Below, one piece after another: positions 18,801-27,102 of a DNA stretch of 64,000 nucleotides. The notes under the pieces are model-generated. The model worked only from the letters and a program-made list of their open reading frames with translations, did not search any database and had not been told where the DNA came from. Origin of the DNA: Ideonella oryzae (GTDB lineage: Bacteria > Pseudomonadota > Gammaproteobacteria > Burkholderiales > Burkholderiaceae_C). Numbering within the stretch: the first letter of the stretch is position 1; every line of letters begins with the position of its first letter. The position numbers were made by a program, and so were the translations under genes. The stretch is taken from the NCBI RefSeq assembly GCF_024055665.1, contig NZ_JAMXMC010000003.1, positions 346,814-410,813 on the forward strand. The letters run 5' to 3'.

Positions 18801-21800
18801 CCGGCATCACCGGCGCAGGCACCACCACCGGGGGAGCCACCGGCGCGACAGCGGCGGGCACCACTGCGGGCGGCACGACGACGGCCGGCGCAGCAGGCGG
18901 CACCTCGGCCACACGGGCCAGGGCCACCGGCTGGGCAGGGCGCGCCAGACGGGCCGGGCGGGCCGGAGTGGCCACGCCTTCGCCTACGAACATGGCCATC
19001 ACCCGTTCCTGGGTTTCCAGGAACTGGCGCATGGTCTCGAAGTATTCCGACATGACGCCGGAAGATCCTGCCGGTGGCAGGGGACGTCGTTCATCCATAC
19101 GGGGCTCTCTTCTCCAACGTGAAGGGGGGGTTGCGGGCTGCGGGACCGAGGGCGTGGCCGCCGCCGGCATGGAAAGGTGGGCGGATGCCGGAGTGGCCGT
19201 CAGGGCAGCGGATGCAGCACTGGCCACGGGCGCCACGGCCAGGTTCAGGGTCTGGGCCTGCTCCAGCGTGACACCGATCTGGCGCACCGGGTCGGACAGC
19301 CGGCGCACGCCGCTGCCGTTGATCATCCAGGCGTGCTTGGGCACGCTGACGATGCGTTGCAGGGCGCCCAACTGAGCCGGGTCGCCGACGCGGCAGTCGC
19401 GACCGAACAGGGGCGACAAATCCAGGTCCAGGCCGGCGCACAGCATCTGCGCGACACCATTGAGGAAACCGCCAAGGCCGGAGCCATCGTCCAGGGCGAT
19501 GGCCTTGTGCGGCTGGCCGGCCAGGATCTTGGCCGTCAGCTTGGTCAGCACAGACTTCGGGCCCACCTCAATGAAGGTACGCGCACCGTCGGCGTACATG
19601 GCCTCGATCTCGGCCACGAACTCGACCGACTGCACCAGGTGCTCAGCCATGCTGCGCTTGACCGTGGCGACGTCTTCCGCGTGGGGGCGACCGGTGGCGT
19701 TGGAATACACCGGGATCTGGCCGGGCTGCCAGTCGGTGGCCTCGATCATCTCGGCCAGCGCGGACTGGGCCGGCGCCACCAGCTTGGAATGGAAGGCCGC
19801 GGCCACCGGGATGGGCGTGACATCGAAACCGGCCGCGGTCATCTTGGCCATGGCGGCCTCGACCCCGGCACGGGTGCCGGAGATGATGGTCTGCAGAGGC
19901 GCGTTGTGGTTGGCCACGACGATGTCGGCCACATCGGCCAGCAGGCGGTCCACATCGGCCCGCGGGGCCTGCACCGCTGCCATGGTGCCCAGCTCGGCGC
20001 CATCGGCCTTGGCGGCATCGACGATGAAGCGGCCACGCGCCGCCGACAGCTGCATCAGCGTGTCCAGGCCATAGGCGCCCGCGGCGTGGTGGGCGACGAA
20101 CTCGCCATAGCTGTGGCCGGCCGCCATGTCGGGCGCCAGACCCATGCCCTGGAGCAGGCGCAGCAAGGCCACCTCAAGGGCCCCCAGCGCGGGCTGGGCC
20201 ACATCGGTGCTGGTGAGCGCCTTGCGGGCAGCGTCCAGCGCCTCTTCGTCGTAGACCGCCGGCGGGAAAATGAAGCGACCCAGCGTGCTGCCGCGGCCGA
20301 AGCGCGTCTCGAACGGCGCCTTCAGCGCGGCGTTGGCCTCGGACAGGGCGTCGGACACCTGCGGGAAGGCCACCGCCAGTTCGCGACCCATCATCGGGTA
20401 TTGCGAGCCCTGGCCGGAGAACAGGACGGCCACCTTGCCCGGCTCGGCGCCGGCCGCACCATGATGCACGCCCGGCGGCAGCATCGGCACCTGGCCATTC
20501 AGGAACGCCGCAGCCTTGCCCAGCTTGTCGGTCAGGTCCGCCAAATCCTTGGCGACCACGGCCAGGGTCTCCATGCCCGGCTGCCACTGGGCCGCCAGGG
20601 TGGCGGCCAGGTCGCGCAGAGCCAGTGCCCCCAACGCAGGCAGTTCCTCGGCCAGTGCAACCGCCTTGGCCACGAGTTGGGCCTTGTCGTCGGCGGCCAG
20701 CAGCACCAGCTCGGCCGACCACTGGTTCATCGGCGCCGTGCGCAACCAGGGGCGGTATTCGCGGGTGTACTCCTCCATCACCACATGGAAGTTCGTCCCC
20801 CCGAAGCCGAAGGCGCTGGCCCCCGCGCGGCGCGGGGTGGCATCGCTGGTGAGCCAGGGCTGGGCGTCCAGCAACACGTGCAGCGGCGCATCCTCGTTCA
20901 GCAGGATCTTGTTGGGCTTCGTGACGTGCAGGTGCGGTGGCAGCACCTTGTGCTGCAGCGCCAGGGCCGCCTTGATCAGGCCCGCAACGCCAGCAGTGGC
21001 CTTGGTGTGACCGATCATGGTCTTGACCGAACCCACAACTGCAGCGTGCGGCACCACGCCCTGCTCGCGCATCAGCAGGCTGGTGCTCTCCAGTTCAGCT
21101 GTGTCCCCCGCCACCGTGCCGGTGCCGTGGGCTTCAAACAGCCCCACTTCGGCCGGACCGAAGCCGGCCTGCACATAGGCACGGCGCATGGCGCGCAGTT
21201 GGCCCGCCGGCAACGGTGCGGTCATGCCCTTGGCATTGCCATCGCTGCTGGCACCGACGCCCTTGATGACCGCATAAATGCGGTCGCCATCCCGTTCGGC
21301 ATCGGCCAGACGCTTGAGAGCGATCATCGCAATGCCTTCGGAGATGGCGATGCCATCGCCCTCCTGGTCGAAGCTGGCGCAGCGCCCGCGCGGCGACAGC
21401 GCCTGGGTCTTGCTGAAGCACAGGAAGCCGAAGGGACCCTGCACGGTGTCCACGCCCCCGGCCAGCACGAAGTCGCTGCGCCCGGCGGTCAGCTCGCTCA
21501 CCCCTTGGTAGACCGCTGCCAGCGAGGAGCCGCAGGCTGCGTCGGTGGTGAAGTTGGCACCGCCGAAGTTCAAACGGTTGGCAATGCGCCCGGCGATCAC
21601 GTTGACCAGGATGCCGGCGAAGGAATCCTCCGTCCACTCCGGCAGGCGGTCGGCCACGTCGTCGGGCAACTGGCCGGCAAAGCGCGGCAGCTCGGCACGC
21701 AGGCCGTACTGCGTGCCCACATCACCGGTACCGCCGCTGGCACCCAGGATGACCGAGGCCCGTTCGCGGTCGAAGGGGCGGTCGACGTAGCCGGCGTCGG

Positions 21801-24159
21801 TCAGCGCTCGATGGGCCACCTCCAGCGCCATCAGCTGCATGGGGTCGATGGCCTCCAGCGACTTCGGCGGCATGCCGAACTTCATCGGATCAAAGGCCAC
21901 ATCATCAAGGAAGCCACCCCACTTGGAGTAGATCTTGTCCTTGGCGTGGCGGTCGCTGTCGAAGTACAGGCGCCAGTCCCAGCGGTGCGACGGAATCTCG
22001 CTGATGCCGTCGACCTTCTTCAGGATGTTTTCCCAGTACTCACGCACCTCGGCAGCCTTGGGCAGCAGGGTGGCGATGCCCACGATGGCGACGTCCGCCG
22101 GCGGCACGGTGGCGGCAGACGGTGCCTCGGGTTGGCTGCCTGCCAGCCGATCGCTCAGCAGCGCGGCGGCATCATCGGTCACCTGGCGGTGCAAGGTGGC
22201 AATGTCGGTCACCTCGGCACGCAGCGTGGCAACCTGGCCCAGCATGTACATGCCTTCGGCGCTTTGGCGCTCAGGGGTGAGGGTCTCCAGCGCGCCGTTG
22301 AGGCCGCTGCGGTTGGTGCCCTTGGAAGCGATGCGCAAACGGCCCATCACCAGGTCGTCCAGCACCTTGCGAGCCTCGTCCACCGGCACCTTGGCCTCGC
22401 GCATCTGGTCCCGCTGGCGGAAGAAGTCCTGGGCGAAGGCGGTGTAGGCGCAGCGACTGGCGTGGCCGGGGCCCGATTCGAGCGCCACGGTGTGGTCGCA
22501 CTCGATCACTTCCTTCTGGAACTGCTCGACGATGGCGCCGCTCTCGACGATCTCCTTCGTGAACAGATAGGCACTGCCCATCAGGATGCCGACCTTGACG
22601 CCCTTGGCCATCAGCGGAGCCACCAGGGTCTGCACGAAGGCGGAGGACACGGCATCGTGGATGCCGCCGGCGAACAGCACCTGGAGTTCGCTCGGAGGCA
22701 CCTTGCCCTTGCCCAGCTCCTCGAGCAACTTGTCGACCATCGTGCTCCAGAGCACGAAGCTGCTCAAGGGGCCGATGTGACCACCGCACTCGCGGCCTTC
22801 GAAGATGAAGCGCCGCGCGCCCTCCCCGACGAACATCGGGATCAGGTTGGCCGAGGGAACGTGCAGGAAGGTGGCGATGCCGGCCTTCTCGAGCGTGACG
22901 GCCTGGTCAGGACGGCCGCCGGCGATGATGGCGTAGGCCGGCTTGTGCTCGGCCGCCATGGCCAGCTGCTCGTCCAGCAAGGCCTGGGGCGCAAAGCCCA
23001 GCAGACCGATGCCCCAGGGCTTGTCGCCCAGACGCTGGGTGGACTCCTCCAGCAGCTTGCGCAGGGCGTCGCCCTTGAGCAGCGCGAAGGCCAGCATCGG
23101 CAGCGCCCCGCCTTCGGCCACGGCCTGGGCGAAGGCGGCGCTGTCGGACACGCGGGTCATGGGCCCTTGCACCAGGGGATAGGGAATGCCCAGCGCCTCA
23201 GCCAACGGAGAACTCTTGGCCAGCGCCTGCGAACCCACGGCGGCCGGCAGATGGTCCGCCACGGCTGCGTCGATGGCCTTGAGCACTTCACCCAGGCGGC
23301 GGTACTGCTTGCGCCAGATACCGGCGAAGCAGACATCCTGCCCCAGCGGCAACAGGCCGGCGCGGAGATTCACCCAGTCGATCTTGCCCTGCACCAGCCC
23401 CTTCAGGCGCTCAAAGCCGGCGCCCTCGCCTTCCACGGCCAACTGGCGCGCGGCGTTGTGGCCGGGGCGCACCAACACGCGGATGTACTCGCCATGCTCG
23501 CCATCGCCGATGGCCTGGGCCTCATTGCCCGACAGGTTGCCCAGCAGGGCCACCAAAGCGTCGGGAGCACCAGCGTCCTCCAGCAGCAGGACCTGGGAAT
23601 CCAGCACCACACCGGCCATGCCGATGGCATGGCAGGCGGCGGCAACGTGCGGCGTGACGCCGCCACGCAGGTACAGCGGCAGCGCGCTGAGCTTGAGCCA
23701 CTTCTGGATCAGGATGAAGCTGGCGTCCTCACCGACGAAGCCACCGGCCTCGTTGCCCTTGAGCAGCCAGCCCTCCACCACCCCTTCGGACGGCAGGGCC
23801 GGGACCACCGGCGCGCAGACCTCGACCAGGATGCGCACGCCGCGCTCACGCAGCTGGACCAACAAGTCCCAGCCGGTGGCCACCACCGTGGGCTCGACGA
23901 TCAGCCAGGACAGCCCCGACAGGGCCGGCGAGCGCAGGGCCGTCTCGAGGGTGAGATCCACGCGGTCGAGCTTCAGACCATAGCCCTGACCGGAGAAACG
24001 GGCGACCGAGGCCAGCATGGCCAGCACGCTCTGGCTGTCCGACTGGAACTCGGCGTTGACCACCCCCACTGCACCGGCGCGACAGGCGGCGATGGCCAGG
24101 GCTGCATCGGGCGACCCCGCAGGGGTGAAGACAAACGTGGTGAACAGGTGCTTGGACAT
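15874..24159 (-). CDS. Iterative synthase: tandem nitronate-monooxygenase-like domains, KS-AT-ACP-KR-DH
   Basis: 2761 residues from the ATG at 24159 (MSKHLFTTFVFTP; GAAGG just upstream). Domains in order: a degenerate nitronate-monooxygenase-like half (about 1-300; GNEAGGFVG lacks the His), an intact one (315-640; ECGGHIGP, His459) resembling PfaD-type enoyl reductases; ketosynthase (685-1130; Cys876 in DAACGSS, His1011, His1051); acyltransferase (1240-1540; Ser1350 in GHSYGE, His1457); helical MSEYFETMRQFLETQ motif near 1705; an Ala/Pro/Val-rich linker; one ACP (Ser1853 in LGIDSIKR); KR with structural subdomain (1930-2400; TGGARGI, Tyr2350); hot-dog DH (2460-2750; His2493, Asp2665). No thioesterase. 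Ten bases separate its stop from the ATG of the partner synthase. It should carry out full or partial reduction cycles on a growing acyl chain. Confidence 0.93.
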   Translation of the reverse strand: MSKHLFTTFVFTPAGSPDAALAIAACRAGAVGVVNAEFQSDSQSVLAMLASVARFSGQGYGLKLDRVDLTLETALRSPALSGLSWLIVEPTVVATGWDLLVQLRERGVRILVEVCAPVVPALPSEGVVEGWLLKGNEAGGFVGEDASFILIQKWLKLSALPLYLRGGVTPHVAAACHAIGMAGVVLDSQVLLLEDAGAPDALVALLGNLSGNEAQAIGDGEHGEYIRVLVRPGHNAARQLAVEGEGAGFERLKGLVQGKIDWVNLRAGLLPLGQDVCFAGIWRKQYRRLGEVLKAIDAAVADHLPAAVGSQALAKSSPLAEALGIPYPLVQGPMTRVSDSAAFAQAVAEGGALPMLAFALLKGDALRKLLEESTQRLGDKPWGIGLLGFAPQALLDEQLAMAAEHKPAYAIIAGGRPDQAVTLEKAGIATFLHVPSANLIPMFVGEGARRFIFEGRECGGHIGPLSSFVLWSTMVDKLLEELGKGKVPPSELQVLFAGGIHDAVSSAFVQTLVAPLMAKGVKVGILMGSAYLFTKEIVESGAIVEQFQKEVIECDHTVALESGPGHASRCAYTAFAQDFFRQRDQMREAKVPVDEARKVLDDLVMGRLRIASKGTNRSGLNGALETLTPERQSAEGMYMLGQVATLRAEVTDIATLHRQVTDDAAALLSDRLAGSQPEAPSAATVPPADVAIVGIATLLPKAAEVREYWENILKKVDGISEIPSHRWDWRLYFDSDRHAKDKIYSKWGGFLDDVAFDPMKFGMPPKSLEAIDPMQLMALEVAHRALTDAGYVDRPFDRERASVILGASGGTGDVGTQYGLRAELPRFAGQLPDDVADRLPEWTEDSFAGILVNVIAGRIANRLNFGGANFTTDAACGSSLAAVYQGVSELTAGRSDFVLAGGVDTVQGPFGFLCFSKTQALSPRGRCASFDQEGDGIAISEGIAMIALKRLADAERDGDRIYAVIKGVGASSDGNAKGMTAPLPAGQLRAMRRAYVQAGFGPAEVGLFEAHGTGTVAGDTAELESTSLLMREQGVVPHAAVVGSVKTMIGHTKATAGVAGLIKAALALQHKVLPPHLHVTKPNKILLNEDAPLHVLLDAQPWLTSDATPRRAGASAFGFGGTNFHVVMEEYTREYRPWLRTAPMNQWSAELVLLAADDKAQLVAKAVALAEELPALGALALRDLAATLAAQWQPGMETLAVVAKDLADLTDKLGKAAAFLNGQVPMLPPGVHHGAAGAEPGKVAVLFSGQGSQYPMMGRELAVAFPQVSDALSEANAALKAPFETRFGRGSTLGRFIFPPAVYDEEALDAARKALTSTDVAQPALGALEVALLRLLQGMGLAPDMAAGHSYGEFVAHHAAGAYGLDTLMQLSAARGRFIVDAAKADGAELGTMAAVQAPRADVDRLLADVADIVVANHNAPLQTIISGTRAGVEAAMAKMTAAGFDVTPIPVAAAFHSKLVAPAQSALAEMIEATDWQPGQIPVYSNATGRPHAEDVATVKRSMAEHLVQSVEFVAEIEAMYADGARTFIEVGPKSVLTKLTAKILAGQPHKAIALDDGSGLGGFLNGVAQMLCAGLDLDLSPLFGRDCRVGDPAQLGALQRIVSVPKHAWMINGSGVRRLSDPVRQIGVTLEQAQTLNLAVAPVASAASAALTATPASAHLSMPAAATPSVPQPATPPSRWRREPRMDERRPLPPAGSSGVMSEYFETMRQFLETQERVMAMFVGEGVATPARPARLARPAQPVALARVAEVPPAAPAVVVPPAVVPAAVAPVAPPVVVPAPVMPAPVPAPVAAKPAPVAAPVAAAAPAAGAALSREQMIDMLLSIVEEKTGYPRDMVGLDQNLESDLGIDSIKRIEVVGAMLQKLPEGLRAALTESRSKLNTQPTLNGMLDIMGSAKSGSAVASPFDVAETGSKVAASASSSHPPRHVVVPVHEALEADALKQLKAGLFVITDDLTGQAKALAGALREQGRESVLVGRDVLGSESALIEWAAKLREGAQPLAGLVHLAELGSEMLPPQGSVAEWRQQLLVNEKSLFLLLRELSTSLGEGAHVMSVSALGGYFNRAGAHVPAGLTLQSGAAGMLKSFHEERPELRVKIVDLDPGQSPAAQIQTVMTELEVVGGRQEVGYPDGQRTVFKTEAMVAPVDPARMARLQGIVVLATGGARGITAEVLRELALPGNTLVLTGRGAWPEAEPAEQAALATPEALRQHFIAEVRAGKSSLKPAEIQKKVAAVMAAREMLGNRADFEQRGAKVEYRSVDVGDDAGMKGLIEDLYAQFGAIHGVLHGAGVIEDKFLVDKASDSWDRVVNTKVIGLLLLQKYLRAESLRFLTVFSSVAGRYGNSGQSDYATANELMNRLCCQLYRRWGGQVNVNALCWGPWGPTMFGAGMVTAETEAKFAEKGVYLVTAAAGRQLLKDELLRTDDTYIEIICGEGPWEQREADLGQVQLQAPAAPGKVLGALLGAAEMMTLPMGGQVVSFAIDANHAYLQEHRIDATPVLPAAVALELLSQAGHALWPGWRVVEVKDFRLMKGVELKEAVRRFDIVINPPPYGSAEGFEVVATLQSEQQGGKTVVHYKAVLRLEQRLPEGFSHPVRARFEKKLPVAQAYDQFLFHGPRFRVMTALKGLSSDAAAAAVVPSAPHGWLRGVPAEHDHWVFDPAIIDAGPQLAIVWAREFRNETCLPTRFGRVVRYVDQLPEQMTMELEVVPLDDAGLVGANVYYTNAAGEVVMMIEDMQCIASQALNRLGGTAGQQPSKSSV

Positions 24160-24565
24160 ATGCCTTCGGGCCAGTTCTGCTGACGGTCGCGTCGGCCAAT
24201 CGCGCCGGAGGTCGGGGGCCAGCGACTCGCTCGGACGGGTTTTCACCAACCCTGTTTCCGGCGCGAATCATGTAGCCGATTACTTGATGTGCCTCTAATG
24301 TCCCCCGCCGATCAGGCTAGCGACTATCCCTAACCTCTATCGCGGAACACCAAGGGATGGCTGACGTGGGGGAAATCACACGGAAAAGCCGCCCATGGCT
24401 GGCCATTGCCCGCACTTGCCCGAAAGATCCTCGCGCTTGCACACAACTTCCCCTCACATCGCGACAAATCGTGACACGACATTATGGGCACCAGTCTGGT
24501 GTGCAGCGCCAGACTCAAAAGAGGGACATCCTTCACGCTTCACGCCACAACATCCCTCAAACGAC
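24160..24565. other. Intergenic region upstream of the synthase operon
   Basis: About 400 bases between the synthase start and the terminator of the export operon. It is less GC-rich than the flanks and has no convincing open frame. It should contain the promoter for the synthase operon, reading leftward, but I cannot pick a confident -35/-10 pair. No CRISPR, tRNA or transposase trace is visible. Confidence 0.5.
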
Positions 24566-24597
24566 AAAAAAAAGCCCCCCGCAGAAGCAGGGGGCTG
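24566..24597 (-). terminator. Strong intrinsic terminator after the HlyD fusion gene
   Basis: Read on the minus strand: a CCCAGCCCCC... hairpin (AGCCCCC at 24573-24579 pairing with 24590-24596, loop containing GCAGAAGC) is followed by eight T residues. It lies 22 bases past the stop at 24619 and separates the export/sulfotransferase unit from the synthase unit. Confidence 0.9.
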
Positions 24598-24618
24598 GGT
24601 CGATGAAGCTTCAGCTCG

Positions 24619-27084
24619 TCAGGGAATCCAAGACCACACCTGGACCGTGAGGAAGCGCTGCATGGCCAGCGTGAAGGCCTTCCAGACGGGCATCGAGGTG
24701 CCCTCAATCTTGGTGTAGCCCGTCATGCCCGTACGCAACTCCTGCTGGGGGTTGGGAACTTCGGCAATCACCTTCACCACCGTTCCCATCGATTCGCTCG
24801 TCACATTGCGATCGATGACGGTGACCTTGCCTTGGTAGATGCGGTCACTGAAGGCCACGGGTCGCACCCGCACCGGCGCGCCCACCTTGACGAAGGAGAT
24901 GTCGGTTTCCGGGACCTGGATCTCCACCGAGACCTTGGAGGTGTCCTCGACCGTGGCAAACGTCTGCCCCTTCTCGATGTAGCTGTTCAGCCGGTCCTTC
25001 AGATGCAGCGTCAGCAGATTGCCGTCAAAGGGCATGGCCAGCGAAGCGCGCCCCACCTTGGAGGCATAGAGGTCCCGCTCGTCCTGCAAAGACTTCAGCT
25101 TGGCCTCTGCCGCCGCAATCTCGTCCTTGGTCGGACCGGTCTTGGCCAGGGCCAGCGCGGCCCGCTTCTCGGCGGACTGCATCGCGTCGACCTGATACTC
25201 GCGTCGAGCGGCATCGAACTCCTCAAAGGAGACAACGCCGTCCTTGTACATGCGCTCCATGCGGGGCACGCGCGCCTTGGTGAAGGTCTCGTGCTCCATC
25301 GCCACTTCCAGCTCGCGCTGGGCCAGGGCCACATACTCGGGCTTCGGCTTGGACTTCAGGTCCGCCACCACGGCTGCCTGCTCGGCCACCTTGGCGTCAT
25401 AGACGCTGACCTGGGCCTGGTAGTCGGGCGTGGCCAGTGTGGCGATCAGCGCCCCCTTCTTGAGCGATTCTCCACCGTCGTAGTTGACGGTTTGCACCAC
25501 ACCACCAAAGTCGGTGGTGATCACCTGACGCTGGTTCGGGTAGGTGCTGAAGCGCCCGCCCGTCTCGTAGGGATAAGGCATCACCAGGATCAGCAGGGCC
25601 GTCAGGGCGCCAGCCACCTTGAGGTAGCGCGACCAGTTGCTGGGCGGCTTGAGCTCGTCCTCGGCCTCGCCCACCGAATCCGGCAGCGTGCGCTTGCGCC
25701 AGCGGTCGAATTGCACCGAGCGGTCATAGGCGGCCTGGATCATCTGCAGACGCTTGAAGGTCCGCTTGAGCAGGTACACCCCCATGACGATGGCCAGCAC
25801 GATGGCCGTGCCGCCCAGCATGACCGATTGCAGGTAGGCCCCCACCATCAGGCAGGCCACGATGACGAGCACGAAGGCGTAGACCGTGGTCAGCAGCGCA
25901 TAGGCGGACAGCAGGCTGCCATCGGCATCCTTGTAGGCCCGGCCATTCATGCGGTTGAGCAGCGTCTTGTAGGCCTTGCCCCGCAGATGAGGCTCATTGG
26001 CAAAGGCCGAAAGCAGGTGATAGCCGCTGCCCTTGACCAGCGGATTGCCCGAGACAAACAGCAGATCGATGCCGGCGATGAAGAACAGGGCCATGCCGAT
26101 CTTGGGCGCCAGGCTCCCGCCGTCACGGGTGTTGTACCAGACGAGCACACCCAAGCTGAACAGCACCAGACGGGCCAGCAGCGGCCCGCCCTGCAGCCAC
26201 ATGCGTTCGCGACGGGACAGTTGCTCAACATGGCTGACGGTCACCACGAAGCGCGGCAGGAAGGCCATGAACACCGATGCCCCGAAGGCACTGACCGTGC
26301 AGCGGAAGGCATAGGCAATGAATGCCGTGGTCAGCGTGACCACCAGGTTCACCGTGAACATGCTGAAGATCACATGCTCCAGCAAGCTGGTCATGCTGTG
26401 CAGGTTCTCCATGTCCTGCACGATCAGGTAGCTGTATTCGAAGCACAGCATCAGCGCCGCCACCACCAGCAAGGGCAGGACATAGACGATGTAGTGCAGG
26501 GGAGCGACCACCGGGCTCAGCAGCTTCAGTGCCGGCCGCGGGTCGAACAACTTGAGCATCCAGCGGGTCGCCCGTGGATCGAAGCCCACTGCGTCGTTCA
26601 TGCCGGCCGGCAGATCACCTTCCGGGCCGGCCGCGGCGGCCGGCTTGGCAGCCGCGGCACTGGCGGGCGCCGCCGCCGGCGCCGCTGCTGCCGCTTCATT
26701 GACCTGGGCCGTGTGGGTCTTGACCACAGCCTGACCGTCCTTCACCTCATAGGTCTTGGTGCGGAAGGGGTCCAGCAGCGCATGGGTCGGGTTCTCCATG
26801 TCCAGCAGTTGGCGGTCGGCCAGACTGGCGAAGAACAGCTCGATCTCCTTTTGCGAGATCGGACGGCCGAAGCGGTCCTCGAACACCGACTGCAGCTTGG
26901 GATAGTTCTCACAACCCGGCAATACCTCCAGCAGGAAGAACTGCCAAGGCTCCATGTCGTGGACCTTGTTCAGCAGCTTGTCGCGCAGCAGATAGCTGGG
27001 CTGATCGTTCTTGACGATCTTGAATGCCTCCAGGCGCTTGGGCAAATAGGCGGGCAGCGCCACCTTCTTGGTTTGCTCAGTCAT
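24619..27084 (-). CDS. HlyD-type adaptor fused to an inactive M50-like membrane domain
   Basis: 821 residues. Residues 1-110 look like a PqqD-like winged helix, followed by an Ala/Pro linker (120-155). Residues 190-460 are a multi-helix membrane domain of the 'peptide zinc metalloprotease' (M50/YydH-like) type: NPLVKGSGYHLLS (about 346) matches the family's NPLxKxDGYYLLSD motif. The expected HExxH helix reads IAYAFRCTVSAFG (about 258), so both His and the Glu are missing and it is unlikely to be a protease. After a last helix near 500, residues 510-821 are a periplasmic HlyD adaptor with barrel-sandwich (TDFGGVVQTV) and coiled coil (560-660). With the TolC-like gene 18 bases upstream it forms an export pair, but no ABC, MFS or RND pump gene is present. 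It probably moves or places the synthase product. Confidence 0.87.
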   Translation of the reverse strand: MTEQTKKVALPAYLPKRLEAFKIVKNDQPSYLLRDKLLNKVHDMEPWQFFLLEVLPGCENYPKLQSVFEDRFGRPISQKEIELFFASLADRQLLDMENPTHALLDPFRTKTYEVKDGQAVVKTHTAQVNEAAAAAPAAAPASAAAAKPAAAAGPEGDLPAGMNDAVGFDPRATRWMLKLFDPRPALKLLSPVVAPLHYIVYVLPLLVVAALMLCFEYSYLIVQDMENLHSMTSLLEHVIFSMFTVNLVVTLTTAFIAYAFRCTVSAFGASVFMAFLPRFVVTVSHVEQLSRRERMWLQGGPLLARLVLFSLGVLVWYNTRDGGSLAPKIGMALFFIAGIDLLFVSGNPLVKGSGYHLLSAFANEPHLRGKAYKTLLNRMNGRAYKDADGSLLSAYALLTTVYAFVLVIVACLMVGAYLQSVMLGGTAIVLAIVMGVYLLKRTFKRLQMIQAAYDRSVQFDRWRKRTLPDSVGEAEDELKPPSNWSRYLKVAGALTALLILVMPYPYETGGRFSTYPNQRQVITTDFGGVVQTVNYDGGESLKKGALIATLATPDYQAQVSVYDAKVAEQAAVVADLKSKPKPEYVALAQRELEVAMEHETFTKARVPRMERMYKDGVVSFEEFDAARREYQVDAMQSAEKRAALALAKTGPTKDEIAAAEAKLKSLQDERDLYASKVGRASLAMPFDGNLLTLHLKDRLNSYIEKGQTFATVEDTSKVSVEIQVPETDISFVKVGAPVRVRPVAFSDRIYQGKVTVIDRNVTSESMGTVVKVIAEVPNPQQELRTGMTGYTKIEGTSMPVWKAFTLAMQRFLTVQVWSWIP

Positions 27085-27102
27085 GACCAGATCTTTCTGC
27101 TG

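Noticed and set aside
18710-18985. Repetitive Ala/Pro/Val-rich coding stretch as a possible tandem repeat or CRISPR-like array
   Set aside because: The repeats are degenerate codons for a flexible linker next to the ACP; there are no regular spacers.
19177-24183. A 1668-codon open frame opposite the large synthase
   Set aside because: Low-complexity His/Gly/Gln/Arg-rich shadow of the synthase reading frame; every domain motif is on the minus strand.
24300-24560. Search for a sigma-54 or extended -10 promoter for the synthase operon
   Set aside because: Several partial matches but none with both boxes and correct spacing; reporting one would be guesswork.
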